A DNA stretch of 64,000 nt, from the NCBI GenBank assembly GCA_013365325.1, contig JABVXV010000142.1, positions 62,001 to 126,000 of the forward strand, written 5' to 3'. The position numbers and the translations under genes were made by a program. Source of the stretch: Dipetalonema caudispina (lineage: Eukaryota > Nematoda > Chromadorea > Rhabditida > Onchocercidae). The notes under the pieces were generated by a model. It did no database searches and was not told where the DNA came from. It saw only the letters and a list, made by a program, of their open reading frames with translations. Of this stretch, positions 62,101-64,000 are shown in pieces (within the stretch, counting starts at the first letter, position 1; each line of letters starts with the position of its first letter).

Positions 62101-63696
62101 CGCTTTTCCCAATTTTCTTTTTGATCACATCAATTAATTTGCTCGTAATCTGATCCACAACGTAATCAACATGTCGACCTCCCTAAAAAATGAAAAAAAA
62201 TTGAACGGATATCTCCTTTCTTTTTATTTATTTTTAATTGAAATACCTGTTTAAGAAGCTTTGAAGTTGAAAATCAAAACATATGGATAAGAAATGGGTT
62301 AAAATGGATTAAATATATAAATAATGATCGGTCGTATTTCTTTTAAGAAGAATATTTTTATCAAGCATTATACATAGAAAACATCAATCATCTTTACCAA
62401 ATCTATGAATTCAAAATTTCAAAAACTCACTTTCTCATGCTACGAGAAAAAGAAAAACCTTTGTGGTGGCGATACTGTTTGCAAATGAAACTTGCTGAAA
62501 GCCTTTATCCGAAATTGTAAGTGCCACTTCCCAGCGAGGGCTAACTGACTCATAAACCACTTTATACGCTTCACCGTTACTGTCAACATTATGCTTCACG
62601 TATTGTTCTACGTATTGCTTGAAGCCTTGTACCTAGATTTTGATAAAAATATCTTTTAAATAGAATTCGTTTTTAAACCACAAGAGAATCTGACAATACC
62701 ATCGACAACACCTATGGATAGTATATGAGTCTCTATCGTCTAGATCTAGAAGTAATTAGGCCGTGTTATTCGCATTAGCATCACTTATGAGAGTATGGAT
62801 AAGATAAGCGTCAAATAAATCGAATTCAGAAAATAATATTTTCATAAATATACAGGGATCTGTTTGTTGTTAAGGAAGACTTTTACACCGCGCGTCGAAC
62901 CAGCAATATCATATGCTCTGCGGCACATTAACGCCACAATATCATCATCCAGTTCGGTCATTTTAAACTTTGCCAAATCTGGTTTGAACGTTACACGTGT
63001 AAAGTCTTCGCTGCTGCTGTTCGTTATCTTTGGTTCTTCATCTTTTGACATATTATTGGTCCATGTCTAAAATTGAAGAAAAATATGACCGTTTAAATTA
63101 ACATGAGTTAAGGATCTAGAATTCAATTTGAAATCTAGAATGTTAATTAAATACCATAAAAATTTGAAAGGAAAAATGCGGAGACCTGTTTGAAAGTTTT
63201 CCTATATTCATTGGTAGAAGTTTCCAATGTGAATTCCTTGCTAAATATATTACAAAGTTTTGCACCATAACCATTTCGGCCACCTGAGTTGAAATTTAAC
63301 GATATCATTTTAAATTATGGATGAATACTAACTCTCGCACGTTAGATTTTCACCTTACATATTTTTAAAATTAACTGGTAAAGAGTCTTTGAAAACAGAA
63401 AACTTTCTGCTATGTACCAGTTTTTTCCAGTGCTCTGAAATGAAAACCACAGATCAGTAAAACGTGAAATAGGTTGGTTTAGCAACGCGACCTATTTCGT
63501 TTCCAAACTGTACAAGAGCTACTGATTGCAAAAAAAATTAAAAAAACTACCTGTAACTTTCCGCTCGCTGTCGTCATAATTTGATGACGTAAGTAGGGTA
63601 CCAAATATCAGTTCGGGGACATACAATTTTTCAATTTTGTGCAGTACAACCGGAATGCCTCGGCCATTGTTGTATATGCTAATTTTATTTTCCTCT
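53132..63696 (-). CDS. top-2: DNA topoisomerase II, 5'-partial (about 1365 aa, 27 exons seen)
   Basis: ATP-dependent double-strand DNA passage enzyme for chromosome decatenation in the nucleus. Exons 5' to 3': 63696-63551, 63283-63186, 63066-62854, 62632-62459, 62182-62075, 61844-61602, 61456-61265, 61191-61066, 60649-60539, 60460-60355, 60252-60086, 59865-59692, 59519-59421, 58770-58622, 58401-58315, 58125-57981, 57680-57481, 56996-56861, 56695-56543, 56304-56101, 56016-55879, 55577-55503, 55308-55198, 54927-54705, 54356-54250, 54015-53869, 53398-53132. Motifs in order: GHKL G1 YNNGRGIP, G2 [13 protein letters not shown] loop, [16 protein letters not shown] and [11 protein letters not shown], catalytic tyrosine in SPRYIFTQL, then a Lys/Asp-rich tail ending YEMQLSSD. 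One intron is GC-AG. The missing N-terminus, probably under 200 residues, lies beyond the window; the first visible exon begins at an acceptor (TTTTCAG). Confidence 0.97.
55197..55198 (-). other. top-2: GC splice donor in top-2
   Basis: Exon 55308-55198 ends ..CTCGTTAGG and the intron begins GCAAGT. Only this GC donor keeps the frame into exon 54927-54705 ([11 protein letters not shown]). The GT four bases downstream would shift the frame. Confidence 0.85.
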
Positions 63697-64000
63697 CTGA
63701 AAATTTTCGAAATAATCATTCCTTCATCAACTACTAGTCTTCTTGGGAGGAAAGGTAATTAGCTAAGTTACGTCGTTGAATTCCTAGTTCAATTCAAGAA
63801 CTAGAATTCAGAGTGATGATCTAAGCCTCTTCTCGAAGCACTGAAAAATGTGTTAGTCAAGCGTTAACACCAGTATTTCTCATTCATATGATGCAGTAAA
63901 AAATCACTACTACGCTACACTAACATTTTGTTACTTAAGAATTTATCAATGGTTATTATCGAAATTGCTCACTGTCCAGCGTTGTTTCTTATTGTAGACC
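63697..64000 (-). other. Intron of top-2 reaching the window edge
   Basis: Upstream of the acceptor at 63697-63698. I found no preceding top-2 exon here: the expected segment with the ATPase NAADN-type motif is absent. The gene therefore continues to the right of the window. Confidence 0.7.

Noticed and set aside
63719..64000. Search for the preceding top-2 exon near AATAAGAAACAACGC (about 63980-63995, - strand)
   Set aside because: Superficially like the NKQR segment of the ATPase domain, but the frame and neighbouring residues do not fit.

Overview
The window looks like a nuclear, AT-rich nematode genome. A filarial or related clade III worm is my best guess, but the species cannot be proven from sequence alone. 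Reasons: short homopolymer-rich introns with TTTCAG-type acceptors, a topoisomerase II whose exons read like the Caenorhabditis protein, and a RasGAP with the SynGAP/GAP-2 domain order. I see no bacterial, viral or transposase coding sequence, no rRNA and no convincing tRNA.

Three intron-containing genes explain almost all of the coding signal. (1) Positions 69-35026, + strand: a complete SynGAP/DAB2IP-family Ras GTPase-activating protein (gap-2 orthologue), 21 exons, 1162 aa. Two very large introns (10.8 kb and 7.3 kb) flank the C2 exons and are filled with low-complexity DNA, microsatellites and degenerate tandem arrays. Two extra open exons with matching splice phase suggest alternative first exons. 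(2) Positions 37226-46063, - strand: a 19-exon, 731-aa protein with an N-terminal chromodomain, a charged linker, divergent ankyrin-like repeats and an unassigned C-terminal region. This is the architecture of MPP8, the chromodomain subunit of the HUSH silencing complex, and it is the most interesting gene here. (3) Positions 53132-63696, - strand: DNA topoisomerase II (top-2), 27 exons and about 1365 residues. It runs from the ATP-binding G1 box to the acidic C-terminus; its first exons lie beyond the right edge.

Genes 1 and 2 are convergent, with 2.2 kb between their stop codons. Genes 2 and 3 are tandem on the - strand, separated by a 7.1 kb gene-poor stretch. All three encode nuclear or signalling housekeeping functions: Ras down-regulation, histone-mark reading and DNA decatenation. 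Nothing suggests a shared operon or pathway. Exon joins were worked out by hand from reading frame, splice sites and family motifs. All three models close in frame across every junction, which is strong internal support.

The remainder is introns and intergenic DNA containing trinucleotide, (TA)n and (GT)n microsatellites, long poly(A)/poly(T) runs and five degenerate tandem repeat families with periods of about 29, 38, 42, 55 and 150-165 bp.
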